Shown piece by piece: positions 20,884 to 30,463 of a DNA stretch of 44,216 nucleotides. Each line of letters starts with the position of its first letter. The stretch's first letter is position 1. The translations under genes and the position numbers were made by a program. The stretch comes from a virus. Location of the stretch: positions 1 to 44,216 of the IMG/VR virus record IMGVR_UViG_3300010396_000061. One strand, written 5' to 3'. Under the pieces are notes generated by a model. The model saw only the letters and a program-made list of their open reading frames with translations, searched no databases and was not told where the DNA came from.

Positions 20884-22141
20884 GCGCGAACAGCTAGCAT
20901 GGAGCTGGCAGTTTGTCGCGCGCCCGTCGCAACTGCGCCCTGAAGGCGAGTGGATCTACTGGCTGCTGATGTGCGGCCGAGGTTTCGGCAAGACGCGCAC
21001 CGGCGCGGAAACAGTCCGACAGTGGGTCAAGGAAGGTCACAACTACGTCAACCTGATCGGCGCGACGGCAGACGATGCCCGCGACGTGATGGTGCAGGGC
21101 GAGAGCGGCATCCTTGCCATCTGCCCGAAGTGGGAGCGGCCCGAGTACAAGGCCAGCCAGCGCAAGCTGGTATGGCCGAACGGCGCGGAGTCGCTGATCT
21201 TCACCGCCGACGAGCGTGACCGGCTCCGAGGCAAGCAGCACGAAAAGCTGTGGGCCGACGAGCTGGCCGCATGGCGCTACGCCGACGCCTGGGACCAGGC
21301 GAAGTTCGGCCTGCGCTTGGGAGCCCACCCGCAGTCCGTCATCACGACGACGCCGCTGCCCACCGCTTTGGTGCGCAGCATCATCGCGGATCCGGCCACG
21401 CACGTAACGCGCGGCAGCACGCTGGACAACCGGGCGAACCTGGCCGGCGCGTTCGTCGACGCGGTGATCAAGAAGTACGAGGGAACGCGGCTCGGTCGGC
21501 AGGAAATCGACGGCGAGGTTCTGGAAGACAACCCCGGCGCGCTCTGGAAGCGCTCGGACATCGACCAGCACCGCGTGGTAGCCGCGCCCAAGCTGCAGCG
21601 GATCGTGGTGGCGATCGACCCGGCGGCCAAGAGCCGCGCGGACTCCGATGACACAGGCATCGTGGCGGCCGGTGTGGCGAGCATCGAAGGCGTGCCGCAC
21701 GGCTTTGTGCTGGAAGACGCCACGATGGCCATGGCGAAGCCCGAGGCGTGGGCAACGCAGGCCGTGCAGCTCTATCACCGCCTGAAGGCTGATCGCATCG
21801 TCGCGGAGTCGAACAACGGCGGCGAGATGATCGAGTCGGTCATCCGGGCGAAGGACATGAATGTGCCGGTCACCCTGGTGACGGCCACGCGCGGCAAGGA
21901 AATTCGCGCCGAGCCGGTTTCGGCGCTCTACGAACAAGGCCGCATTCATCACGTCGGCAGCTTGGCAAAGCTGGAAGACGAGATGTGCGAGTGGGACCCA
22001 GCGGATTCCACGAAGGCGTCGCCGAACCGCATGGATGCGCTGGTTTGGGCGATCACCGAGCTGATGCTCGCCGAACGAAACGATTCGATCCTGAATTTCT
22101 ACCGCCAGCAGGCCGACAGCCTGAAGGCCAAAGAGACCTGA
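20804..22141 (+). CDS. terL: Terminase large subunit
   Basis: I choose ATG 20804 (MKWTAASIAQLPPPV), overlapping terS by 80 bp; GTG at about 20846 is an alternative, and the track frame from 20567 is rejected. About 445 residues. ATPase domain: Walker A MCGRGFGKTRTGAE at about 56-69, Walker B-like KLWADELAAW. The nuclease domain begins VVAIDPAAKSRADSDDTGIV, with further acidic residues in MDALVWAITELM. It packages DNA into proheads (Terminase_6 family). Confidence 0.93.
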   Translation: MKWTAASIAQLPPPVRQAALASLTAAEREQLAWSWQFVARPSQLRPEGEWIYWLLMCGRGFGKTRTGAETVRQWVKEGHNYVNLIGATADDARDVMVQGESGILAICPKWERPEYKASQRKLVWPNGAESLIFTADERDRLRGKQHEKLWADELAAWRYADAWDQAKFGLRLGAHPQSVITTTPLPTALVRSIIADPATHVTRGSTLDNRANLAGAFVDAVIKKYEGTRLGRQEIDGEVLEDNPGALWKRSDIDQHRVVAAPKLQRIVVAIDPAAKSRADSDDTGIVAAGVASIEGVPHGFVLEDATMAMAKPEAWATQAVQLYHRLKADRIVAESNNGGEMIESVIRAKDMNVPVTLVTATRGKEIRAEPVSALYEQGRIHHVGSLAKLEDEMCEWDPADSTKASPNRMDALVWAITELMLAERNDSILNFYRQQADSLKAKET

Positions 22142-22144
22142 CGC

Positions 22145-24442
22145 ATGCCCACCCTGACGCCCGGCGCGAAGACAACCGATCTGTCCGCGCAGGTCGCGAT
22201 GATGCGCCAGAGCCCGTGGGGCCGCGTCAAGGCTGCCGTCCGCTACGCCATCGCCGGGGTGACGCCCGACACCTGGATGTCGCCGAACCAGCCGGTGGCG
22301 CCGGTGGCGCAGGAAGCCTTCGGCCGAGTTCGCGATTACCCGGTCGGCTACAACCTGCGGTACACGCCACGCGGCGGCGAGCTGACCAGCTTCGCGCAGC
22401 TCCGCGCCCTGGCCGACAACTGCGACCTGGTGCGCCTGGCGATCGAGACCCGCAAGGACCAGATCGCGGCGCTGCAGTGGAACATCGCGCACGTCGACGC
22501 GAAGAAGGACGCCAGCAACGACCCGCGCGTGAAGAAGCTGGAGGCCATGCTCAAGCGGCCGGACGGCATCCACGACTGGGACGAGTGGGTGCGCATGTTG
22601 CTGGAGGACGTGCTCGTCATCGATGCGCCGGCCGTGCTGCCGGTCAAGCTCAACAGCGGCGCGGTGAACGGCTTCGAGGTCATCGACGGCGCGATGATCA
22701 AGCCCCTCGTCGACGACAAGGGCCGTCAGCCGCAGCCGCCTTCGCCCGCGTACCAGCAGAACATCAAGGGGCTGCCGGCGGTCGACTACACCGCCGAGGA
22801 GCTGATCTACAAGCCGCGCAACCCGCGCAGCCACAAGTTCTACGGCTACTCGCAGGTCGAGCAGATCCTGCTGACGGTCAACACCGCGATTCGCCGCGGC
22901 CTGTCGCAGCTCCAGTACTACACCGAGGGCAACATCCCGGCGGCGTTCGTGAACGTGCCGGCGAACTGGACGCCGCAGCAGATCGAGCAGTTCCAGGCCT
23001 ACTGGGACACGGTGATCGAGGGCGACCAGGCGCAGAAGCGCAAGGTGCGGTTCGTGCCGGAGGGCACGAAGCCGGCCACACTGCAGGAGGCGCCGCTCAA
23101 GGACGAGTTCGACGAGTGGCTGGCACGCGTCGTCTGCTACTGCTTCAGCCTGCCGCCGACCGCGTTCGTCAAGCAGATGAACCGGTCGACCAGCGAGACG
23201 CAGCAGGACACCGCCGACAAGGAAGGCCTGGCGCCGCTGATGAGCTGGGTGAAGCGGTTTATGGACTTCCTACTGCAGGTGCACTGCGGTGCGCCTGACC
23301 TGCAGTTCAAGTGGCTGGAGGAGGAGGTCATCGACCACTCCGTCCAGGCCACGGTGCTGACCGAATACCAGAAGTCGGGCATCTACACGATCAACGAGAT
23401 CCGCGCCAAGCTGGGCGAAGACCCGATCCAGGGCGACGGCGGCGATGACCGGCTGATCATCACGGGCGCCAGCGTGACGCGCCTCGAAGACGCGATCCAG
23501 CCGCCGCAGCCACCCCCGGCGCTGGGCGGCGACCCGACGCAGCCGGGCGAGTCGCCGAAACCCGGCGCGTCGGCACCGAAGGGCGAGACGAAGCCGGGCG
23601 CCCCGGCCGAGAAGCACGACCACGGCCACTTGCACAAGGCCGACACGTCGGCGCTGACGCCCGAGATGACGAAGCTGCGCGACGGCTTTGCCGCAGCGCT
23701 GGAGACCGTGCGCGACGAGGCCGTGAAGGCTGCGCGCCGCGTCAGGAAGGCCAGCGAGCCGACGGACGACCGCGGCGGCGGCTATGAGCGCGACGCCGAG
23801 GACGTGGCGTGGTGGGAAGGCTTCGCCGACACCCTCAACACCGAGGCGCTGTCGCTGGTGTACGACGACTACACGGACACCCTGCAATCGGTCTCGACCA
23901 GCGGCGCGCGCGAGGAAGTGGCGCGGATCGTGGCCGCCGACCCGGACGTGCAGCCCGCGGCGACCGGCGCCGGCTTCGACCTGTTCGACCACCAGGACCC
24001 TGCCGCCGTGGACTGGGCGCGCGAGCATGCCGCCGAGATGCTCAACAGCGACGGGCAGGGCGGCAAGCTCGCCGAGGCGACCCGCGACATGGTGCGCCGG
24101 ACCATCGCGGGCGCGCTGGAGGAAAACGTCATGGACGAGGAGATTGCGCGCCGGCTGGAGAACGCCTACGCCTTCAGCCCGCAGCGTGCGGAGCTGATCG
24201 CGCGCACCGAGGTGCGCAACGCGCTGGGCGCGGGCGGACTCGCCGGTGCGGTCGCGGTGGGCATGCAGTCGAAAAGCTGGCTGCTGAGCAACGACGAGGG
24301 TCCGTGCCCGAAGTGCGAGGCGAACGCCGCGCAGGGCTGGATCGCGATCAGCAAGGCCTACGTGTCAGGCGCGAAGGCGCCGCTTCAACACCCCCACTGC
24401 CGGTGCGACCAGGTGTATCGCCGGCAACCCGCAGAGGATTGA
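22145..24442 (+). CDS. Portal protein fused to a MuF-like head morphogenesis domain
   Basis: 765 residues, longer than normal portals (about 400-500). Residues about 1-440 are portal-like (VRLAIETRKDQIAALQWNIA, PPTAFVKQMNRSTSETQQDT). A Pro/Gly/Lys-rich linker (about 450-495) leads to a MuF domain: ELIARTEVRNALGAGGLAGA, PCPKCEANAAQGW, PLQHPHCRCDQVY. Portal forms the packaging vertex; MuF proteins help assembly and sometimes carry C-terminal effectors, here none. Four bases separate it from terL and from the next gene. Confidence 0.9.
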   Translation: MPTLTPGAKTTDLSAQVAMMRQSPWGRVKAAVRYAIAGVTPDTWMSPNQPVAPVAQEAFGRVRDYPVGYNLRYTPRGGELTSFAQLRALADNCDLVRLAIETRKDQIAALQWNIAHVDAKKDASNDPRVKKLEAMLKRPDGIHDWDEWVRMLLEDVLVIDAPAVLPVKLNSGAVNGFEVIDGAMIKPLVDDKGRQPQPPSPAYQQNIKGLPAVDYTAEELIYKPRNPRSHKFYGYSQVEQILLTVNTAIRRGLSQLQYYTEGNIPAAFVNVPANWTPQQIEQFQAYWDTVIEGDQAQKRKVRFVPEGTKPATLQEAPLKDEFDEWLARVVCYCFSLPPTAFVKQMNRSTSETQQDTADKEGLAPLMSWVKRFMDFLLQVHCGAPDLQFKWLEEEVIDHSVQATVLTEYQKSGIYTINEIRAKLGEDPIQGDGGDDRLIITGASVTRLEDAIQPPQPPPALGGDPTQPGESPKPGASAPKGETKPGAPAEKHDHGHLHKADTSALTPEMTKLRDGFAAALETVRDEAVKAARRVRKASEPTDDRGGGYERDAEDVAWWEGFADTLNTEALSLVYDDYTDTLQSVSTSGAREEVARIVAADPDVQPAATGAGFDLFDHQDPAAVDWAREHAAEMLNSDGQGGKLAEATRDMVRRTIAGALEENVMDEEIARRLENAYAFSPQRAELIARTEVRNALGAGGLAGAVAVGMQSKSWLLSNDEGPCPKCEANAAQGWIAISKAYVSGAKAPLQHPHCRCDQVYRRQPAED

Positions 24443-24445
24443 ACC

Positions 24446-26034
24446 ATGCAGATTTTCGCGCGCATCACCAAGGTCGACGAGGCCACCGGCAAGGTCTACG
24501 GCCGCGCCGTGCAGGAGGTCGTTGACCGCTCCGGCGAGATCTTCGACTACGAGACCAGCAAGCCGAACTTCGCGAAGTGGTCGGAAGCCGCGGCCCAGGC
24601 GACGGACGGCAAGAGCGTGGGCAACCTGCGCGCCATGCACGGCAAGGTCGCCGCCGGCAAGCTGACCGAGATCAGCTTCCAGGACGCCGAGAAGGCCATC
24701 GACATCGTGGCTGAGGTGGTCGATCCGGTCGAGCGCGAGAAGTGCCTGAAGGGCGTCTACACCGGCTTCAGCATCGGCGGCCGGTACGCCAAGAAGTGGG
24801 ACGACGGCGTGCAGAAGGGCGTGAGCCGCTACACCGCCGAGCCGACCGAGATCAGCCTGGTCGACCTGCCGTGCGTGCCGACCGCGCAGTTCACCGTCGT
24901 GAAGGCGGACGGCGCCGAGGAGCTGCGCAAGTTCGAGACCAGCGTGGACGATGCCGAGGCGCTGGCGAAGTGGGTCGAAGGCCTGACCGACGAGCAGCGC
25001 GAGCAGCTCGCCAAGATCGCCAAGCGCCCGGACGTGGACCCGAAGGAAGGCGAGGGCAAGTACGGCAACGTCGAGTACGCCGACCCGAAGAACAAGAAGT
25101 ACCCGCTCGACACCGCCAAGCACATCCGTGCGGCCTGGTCGTACATCCACATGCCGAAGAACGCCGCGAAGTACAGCGACGAGGACGTGAAGGCCATCAA
25201 GGCGAAGATCGTCGCCGCGTGGAAGGACACCATCGGCGGCGAGCCCGACGAGGCCGAGAAGATGATGGCCGCGCAGGCGGATCGACTGGCCAAGAACGCC
25301 AACGCCGCGCCGTTCGCCGCCGCGATCGCCACGCTGATCGGCTTCGAGCCGCAGCTGGAAAAGGGCTTGTGGCGGTGGCGCAGTTCGCCGGGCTGCTGGA
25401 GCAGCTGGCCTGCATGGCCGATGGCGTCGACTGGGAGGAGGAGTACGAGGGCGACGACTCGTCGCTCCCCGCGCAGATGCGCGCCGCGCTGAAGCCGCTG
25501 GCGCAGGCCTTCCTCGCCATGGCCGAGGAGGAGACCAACGAGGCGCTGCACGGCCAGCTCAACGACGACGCGGCGCTGGAACTCGCCGCCGGCAACGAGG
25601 GACTGGCCAAGCGCGGCGCCAAGCACAGCGCCGCCACGAAGGCGCACTTCGACGGCATGCGCGCGGCGCACAAAGCGATGGGCGAGCACCTGGACGCCCT
25701 GCAGGCCGAGCCGGACGGCGACGAGGACGGCGGCGATGCCGAGAAGCTCGCCAAGGCCGCGGGCGAGCTGCAGAAGGTGACCGCCGAGCGCGACGATGCC
25801 TTGGCCAAGCTGACCGAGATCGCCAAGCAGCATGCCGCGTGGCTGACCCAGCGCGCCGATCCGAAGGGCGCGGCCAAAGTCGTGGTCGTCGAAAAGACCC
25901 TGTCCACCGACACCGGCGGTAACGCCGATGCCGATGATTCGCCGGTGTTGAAAGCGGACGGCACCGTCGATCACGAAGCGACCGCGGCCAAGCTGATGAA
26001 GGTCGCGTACCGCAAGCCGATGACCGCCCGCTGA
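24446..26034 (+). CDS. XkdF-type prohead protease/scaffold, frames joined by -1 shift
   Basis: The zero frame encodes 348 residues (24446-25492), the last 40 of which are Trp/Arg-rich non-protein-like. Another frame is protein-like from about 25360 to 26034 (QFAGLLEQLACMADG onward). Joining them by -1 gives about 529 residues: XkdF-like protease (about 1-165, GVYTGFSIGGRYAKKW, EISLVDLPCVPTAQF), a small DUF6582-like region (VEYADPKNKKYPLDTAKHIR), then a coiled scaffold. The heptamer A-AAG-GGC (25360-25366) sits at the crossing. It may be programmed frameshifting, or a lost G in a natural gene or in the assembly. Confidence 0.7.
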
Positions 26035-26060
26035 TCCCTTCCATCCATCACCACCGACGA

Positions 26061-26088
26061 AGCCGCCTTCGAGCGGCTTTTTCTTTCC
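26061..26088 (+). terminator. Intrinsic terminator before the capsid gene (first of two)
   Basis: AGCCGC-CTTCGA-GCGGCT followed by TTTTCTTT. Confidence 0.75.
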
Positions 26089-26092
26089 CCGA

Positions 26093-26117
26093 AGCCCGCG
26101 CAAGCGGGCTTTTTCTT
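26093..26117 (+). terminator. Intrinsic terminator before the capsid gene (second of two)
   Basis: AGCCCGC-GCAA-GCGGGCT followed by TTTTCTTT, ending 13 bp before the capsid start. The GGAG just after the T tract is the capsid ribosome site. Confidence 0.75.
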
Positions 26118-26129
26118 TGGAGCTGACCC

Positions 26130-27608
26130 ATGAGCATGAACGACCAGACCCTCCAGCTGCTGAAGGGCAGCTACCAGAACCCGCTGGCCAAGGCCGGCAA
26201 CACCGTCACGACCGCCGCCGGCCTGGTCAACTACGACCTGCAGGCGCCAGCCAAGAACCTCTACCCGGTGATCACCATCCTCGGCAAGCGCATCCCGCGC
26301 GTGCGCGGCAAGGGCGGCACCGCGACCAACTGGAAGTCGGTCGATGCGATCCAGGGTTCCGGCTGGGACAACACCGGCTGGGTGCCGGAAGGCCAGCGCG
26401 CCGGCGCGATGTCGCTGAGCACCAACAACCATGCCGCGTCCTACGCCACCCTCGGCGAGGAAGGCGCGCTGACCTTCGAGGCCGCGTCCGCCGCGGAAGG
26501 TTTCGAGGACGAGCGCTCGCGCACCTCCATCCGCGTGCTGCAGAAGGCCATGCTGAAGGAGGAGTCCGCGATCCTGGGCGGCAATGCCTCGCTGGCGCTG
26601 GGCACCGCCAACACCGCGACCCTGAGTGCGGCCGGCACCGGCGCGACGCTGCCGGCGGCGACCTACAGCGTGATCGTGGTCGGCCTGACACTGGAAGGCT
26701 TCCTGAACTCGTCCGTCGCCAACGGCGTGGCCACCAGCAAGACGGTGACCGGCCAGGACGGCCAGACCTTCACCCTGAACGGCGGCAGCGGCAACAAGTC
26801 GGCCTCGGCGAAACAGGCTGTCACGCTGGGCCAGACCCTGAGCGCCTCGGTCACCCCGAAGGCGGGCGAACTGGCGTGGGCCTGGTTCGTCGGCACCGCC
26901 GGCAACGAGGTGCTGCAGTCGATCACCACCGTGCCGAACGCCACGTTCGCCGCGCCGCTGACCAGCGGAACGCAGGCGGCCACGGCGATCACCGCCGACA
27001 GCTCGCGCAACGCGAACACCGCGTTCGACGGCTTGCTGACCACGGCGCTGAAGTCGGGCAGTGGCGCCTACGTGAAGTACCTCGGCGGCAGCACGCTGAC
27101 CGGTTCGGGCGCCGGCACGGTGAACGAAATCGACGCCATGCTGCAGAACATGTGGGACAACTACCGCGTCTCGCCGACCGTCCTGCTGGTGAACAGCCAG
27201 GAGCTGAAGAACATCAGCAACAAGTGCCTGAGCGCCGGCACCTCGGGCGGTTCCGTCGCTCCGCTGCTGCGCGCGAACCGCACCATGGACGCCGAAGGCT
27301 TCATGGCGGGCCAGATCATCGCCTTCTACTACAACCCGTTTGCGCTGGGTGGTGGCGTGAAGATCCCGGTGGTGCTGCACCCGAACGTCCCGGCCGGCAC
27401 CATCCTGGCCTGGTCGGAAGACCTGCCGGCGCAGTACCAGAACGACAACGTGCCGAACGTGGCCGAGATGCACGTGCGCCGCGACTGGTACGACATCGAG
27501 TGGCCGCTGGTGACCCGCAGCTACCAGCACGGCATCTACGCCGAGGAAGTGCTGGCGGTCTACGCGCCGTTCGCCATGGGCGTGATCACCGGCATCGGCA
27601 ACGGCTGA
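26130..27608 (+). CDS. Major capsid protein with an inserted domain
   Basis: 492 residues. HK97-fold-like outer parts: N-arm (LLKGSYQNPLAKAGNTVTTA), E-loop-like MSLSTNNHAASYATLGEEG, P-domain and A-domain to the C-terminus (MHVRRDWYDIEWPLVTRSYQ, VLAVYAPFAMGVITGIG). Residues about 155-290 are Ser/Thr/Ala/Val-rich with a repeated beta pattern (TLPAATYSVIVVGLTLEGFL, TPKAGELAWAWFVGTAGNEV) resembling an Ig-like surface insertion. The start has GGAG at 9 nt. Confidence 0.88.
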   Translation: MSMNDQTLQLLKGSYQNPLAKAGNTVTTAAGLVNYDLQAPAKNLYPVITILGKRIPRVRGKGGTATNWKSVDAIQGSGWDNTGWVPEGQRAGAMSLSTNNHAASYATLGEEGALTFEAASAAEGFEDERSRTSIRVLQKAMLKEESAILGGNASLALGTANTATLSAAGTGATLPAATYSVIVVGLTLEGFLNSSVANGVATSKTVTGQDGQTFTLNGGSGNKSASAKQAVTLGQTLSASVTPKAGELAWAWFVGTAGNEVLQSITTVPNATFAAPLTSGTQAATAITADSSRNANTAFDGLLTTALKSGSGAYVKYLGGSTLTGSGAGTVNEIDAMLQNMWDNYRVSPTVLLVNSQELKNISNKCLSAGTSGGSVAPLLRANRTMDAEGFMAGQIIAFYYNPFALGGGVKIPVVLHPNVPAGTILAWSEDLPAQYQNDNVPNVAEMHVRRDWYDIEWPLVTRSYQHGIYAEEVLAVYAPFAMGVITGIGNG

Positions 27609-27630
27609 TCTACCGCAGGGCCGTGACGTT

Positions 27631-27658
27631 GGGGCGCCTTCGGGCGCCCCGTTCTTTC
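27631..27658 (+). terminator. Intrinsic terminator after the capsid gene
   Basis: Perfect GGGGCGCC-TTCG-GGCGCCCC stem, then GTTCTTTC. It lies between capsid and the next gene. Confidence 0.65.
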
Positions 27659-27679
27659 CTCTCCCCTCTGGAGAACTCC

Positions 27680-27967
27680 ATGAGCAACGTTCCCGTTCGC
27701 GGCCCGCAGGGCTGCGCCAAGACGCTGTCGTTCGGCGGCGAAACCATCACGGCCAACAAGCGCGGCGTGTTCCTGGTGCCTGCCGAAGCGGCCGAGCACC
27801 TGAAGCGCCACGTCTTCGTGATCGACGGCGAGGAGCCGGCCGAGACCGATGAGGAGCGCCAGGCGCGCGAACAGGCCGAAGCCGAGGAAGCCGCGCGCGC
27901 TGCCAAGGAAGCGGAAGCTGCCCGGGTCGCCGCTGAAGCCGCTGCCAACGGTGGCAAGCAGCCGTGA
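27680..27967 (+). CDS. Head-associated small protein
   Basis: 95 residues, MSNVPVRGPQGCAKTLSFGG, a compact beta-rich N-half with VFLVPAEAAEHLKRHVFVID, then an Ala/Glu coiled coil. Between capsid and connector, it may be a minor head or decoration protein. No family is recognised. Its stop overlaps the next GTG. Confidence 0.65.
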   Translation: MSNVPVRGPQGCAKTLSFGGETITANKRGVFLVPAEAAEHLKRHVFVIDGEEPAETDEERQAREQAEAEEAARAAKEAEAARVAAEAAANGGKQP

Positions 27968-28542
27968 GCCAGCTCTGCCAGCTGTCGGACGTCAAGACGT
28001 ACCTGGGCATCACCGACAGCAACAGCGACGCCGTGCTCACCACGTTGATCGGCAACGTTTCGACGGCCATCGAGTCGTTCTGCAATCGCGTGTTCGCGCA
28101 GGCGAGCTACAGCGAGAACCGGAACGGCGGCTGCGGCCAGAAGATGTTCCTGTATCAGGGGCCGGTCACGGCGGTGACGTCGGTCACGGTGAACGGCCAG
28201 AGCGTGCCGCAGGCGCCGGATCAGGTGAGCTACGGCTTCGTGTGGGATGACACGACGGTCTATATCCGGCCCGGCCAAGGCGGGGGCTCCGGTGGTCCGC
28301 AGGAGTTCTACAAGGGCATCCAGAACGTCACCGTCGACTACACCGCCGGCTACGCCTCGGTGCCGCCGGACGTGAACCAAGCCTGCGTGCTCTGGGTCGC
28401 CACGCTGTACGCGAAGCGCTCCCGCGTCGACAAGCGCAGCGAGACGCTTGGCCAGCAGCAGACGCAGGCCTACGACATGTCGGCCATGCCGGCGGCGGTG
28501 CAGTCGATGCTGCAGTCCTACCAGCGCTGGGGGCCGCGATGA
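27964..28542 (+). CDS. Head-tail connector (gp6-like)
   Basis: 192 residues, GTG start. Pattern of gp6-type connectors: LSDVKTYLGITDSNSDAVLT, TTLIGNVSTAIESFCNRVF, then WDDTTVYIRPGQ, VNQACVLWVATLYAKRSRVD. It would form the ring under the portal. Confidence 0.82.
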   Translation: MSQLCQLSDVKTYLGITDSNSDAVLTTLIGNVSTAIESFCNRVFAQASYSENRNGGCGQKMFLYQGPVTAVTSVTVNGQSVPQAPDQVSYGFVWDDTTVYIRPGQGGGSGGPQEFYKGIQNVTVDYTAGYASVPPDVNQACVLWVATLYAKRSRVDKRSETLGQQQTQAYDMSAMPAAVQSMLQSYQRWGPR

Positions 28543-29039
28543 TCAGCCTGGAGATCACCGGCACCGAGCGCGTCATCAGCGGCTTCAACCTGCGCGTCGA
28601 GCGCGTGCGCGTCGCAGCGAAATCGACGCTGGACGCGTGGGCCATGGAACTGGCCGGATACATCAAGGCCAACAAGCTTTCGGGCAGCCCGCTGCATCGT
28701 CGCAGCGGGCGCCTGTCGGCCTCGGTGCACCCGTTCGACCAGAGCACGCCGGATGCGGTCACGGCCGGCGCGGCGTCGGGCGGCAACGTGCCGTATGCCC
28801 GCATCCAGGAGTACGGCGGCACGATCCACCACCCGGGCGGCACCGCGTACTTCATCAGCGCGCTGCTTGGCCGCGCGTTCTTCGTGTCGAACGCCTCGGC
28901 CATCGCCGCCAGCCTGCCGCGCACCAAGCCGCACGACATCCCGATCCCGGAGCGCAGCTACATGCGCAGCAGCTTGCGGGAGGAGGCGCCGCGCGGGATT
29001 GAAATGCTGCGCGCCGCGGTGAAGGAGGCGATCGCATGA
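28539..29039 (+). CDS. HK97 gp10-like neck/tail protein
   Basis: 166 residues: MISLEITGTERVISGFNLRV, central PLHRRSGRLSASVHPF, YARIQEYGGTIHHPGG, and the C-terminal IPERSYMRSSLREEAPRG. This order is that of gp10/HK97-type tail completion proteins at the head-tail junction. ATGA junctions on both sides. Confidence 0.78.
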   Translation: MISLEITGTERVISGFNLRVERVRVAAKSTLDAWAMELAGYIKANKLSGSPLHRRSGRLSASVHPFDQSTPDAVTAGAASGGNVPYARIQEYGGTIHHPGGTAYFISALLGRAFFVSNASAIAASLPRTKPHDIPIPERSYMRSSLREEAPRGIEMLRAAVKEAIA

Positions 29040-29473
29040 GCCGCGCCAGCCGCGAGTCGATCTACGCCGCCCTGTTCGCGCAGCTGCAGAGCATCACGGG
29101 GCTCGCCTCGTCGAGCCGGCGCCTGAAGAACATCCAGGACGTTGCGCCGGAAGACTTTCCGGCGGCCTTCCAGGTGCAGGAGAAGCAGTCGGGCAAGTAC
29201 ACCGGCACAACGCCCACGCGCCTCACTCTGCGCGCCTCGTGGCTGTTCTACGCGTACAGCAGCGACGTCACCGTGGCGCCATCGACGGCGCTGAACAACC
29301 TCGTCGACCAGGCCTCCGCAATCCTTGCACCGGCCAACCCGGCGCTGCGCAACACCCTCGGCGGACTCGTGGAGTACGCCGCCATTTCCGGCGACATCGA
29401 GATCTTCGAGGGCGTCCTCGGGGACAGAGCCATCGCCATCGTTCCCGTCGAGATCGTCCTCCCGGGCTTCTGA
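29036..29473 (+). CDS. Tail terminator-like protein
   Basis: 145 residues: MSRASRESIYAALFAQLQSI, FPAAFQVQEKQSGKYTGTTP, RASWLFYAYSSDVTVAPSTA, ending AIAIVPVEIVLPGF. Size and position fit the tail completion/terminator protein (gpU-like). No single diagnostic motif. Confidence 0.7.
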   Translation: MSRASRESIYAALFAQLQSITGLASSSRRLKNIQDVAPEDFPAAFQVQEKQSGKYTGTTPTRLTLRASWLFYAYSSDVTVAPSTALNNLVDQASAILAPANPALRNTLGGLVEYAAISGDIEIFEGVLGDRAIAIVPVEIVLPGF

Positions 29474-29483
29474 GGAACCACCC

Positions 29484-29708
29484 ATGAACGAAGACACCGC
29501 ATCGGCGCAAGCCGAGGGCGAAGCGTTGCCCGCATCGCTGCCTCCTCCGCTTCCCGTCGCCCCGCATCCGCGCGCCATCGAGGCCGTCGAGCGCTGGTAC
29601 GGCGCCCACTTCCACGCCGCTGCCGTTGCCGGCCGCGCGCCCATCACTGCCGAGGACAAGGCGTCGCTCATCGCGCACGTCTCCGCGGCGCTCACCCCGA
29701 AGGAGTAA
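29484..29708 (+). CDS. Small hypothetical protein before the tail tube gene
   Basis: 74 residues, MNEDTASAQAEGEALPASLP; N-half Ala/Pro-rich and disordered, C-half helical (AIEAVERWYGAHFHAAAVAG). No family is recognised. Confidence 0.6.
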   Translation: MNEDTASAQAEGEALPASLPPPLPVAPHPRAIEAVERWYGAHFHAAAVAGRAPITAEDKASLIAHVSAALTPKE

Positions 29709-29714
29709 CCGACC

Positions 29715-30455
29715 ATGTCCGGCATCACCCAGCTTGGGAGCTTCGGCTCCGGCATCATGTACGCAACCCCTTCGGGCGCGAACGGCACTCCGCTGCAGTT
29801 CGGCGCGCTGCAGGACATCAGCGCCGACCTGTCGCGCACCGTGAAGTCGCTCTACGGCCAGAACCAGCAGCCGCTGGCGATCGGCGGCGGCGAGATCAAG
29901 GCCTCCGTCAAGGCGAAGATGGGCTTCATCAACGCCGCCACCTACGCGTCGATCTTCTACGGCGCCAGTACCTCGTCGGGCACCGTCTCGCTGGCGGCCA
30001 ACGAGGCGCACAGCGTGCCGGCGGTGACCACCTACACCGTGACCGTCACCAACTCGGCCAACTGGTCGAAGGACCTCGGCGTCACCTACGCGAACGGCAA
30101 CCCGATGACGCAGGTGGCGAGCGGCCCAACGGCCGGCCAGTACAGCGTCGCCGCGGGCATCTACACCTTCGCGGCAGCCGACGCCAGCGCCAATGTGCTG
30201 ATCAGCTACGAGTACACCAGCGCCAGCAGCGGCACGACGGTCGCCGTCGGCGCCATCCTGCAGGGCGTGCAGCCGATCATCACGCTCGACCTGTACCGCG
30301 GCTACAACGGCACCGGCGAGCGCCACCGCTTTTGGGCTGCGGTCTGCTCGAAGCTCACCATCCCGACCAAGATGGCCGACTTCGGCATCTCCGAACTGGA
30401 CTTCGAGTGCTTCCTCGACAGCCAGGGCCGCTTCCACGACGTGTTCACGGATTGA
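29715..30455 (+). CDS. Major tail tube protein
   Basis: 246 residues. N-terminal MSGITQLGSFGSGIMYATPS, PLQFGALQDISADLSRTVKS, LAIGGGEIKASVKAKMGFIN; C-terminal PIITLDLYRGYNGTGERHRF, KMADFGISELDFECFLDSQG. This is the known tail-tube fold of siphophages. Residues about 90-175 (TYTVTVTNSANWSKDLGVTY, QYSVAAGIYTFAAADASANV) look like an inserted surface domain. Confidence 0.85.
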   Translation: MSGITQLGSFGSGIMYATPSGANGTPLQFGALQDISADLSRTVKSLYGQNQQPLAIGGGEIKASVKAKMGFINAATYASIFYGASTSSGTVSLAANEAHSVPAVTTYTVTVTNSANWSKDLGVTYANGNPMTQVASGPTAGQYSVAAGIYTFAAADASANVLISYEYTSASSGTTVAVGAILQGVQPIITLDLYRGYNGTGERHRFWAAVCSKLTIPTKMADFGISELDFECFLDSQGRFHDVFTD

Positions 30456-30463
30456 GGTGAGGC

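Noticed and set aside
20894-22834. A 646-codon antisense frame over terminase and portal
   Set aside because: A GC-rich shadow frame (Arg/Val/Asp-rich, no family pattern) opposite clearly coding genes. The same applies to other long antisense frames in the late region.
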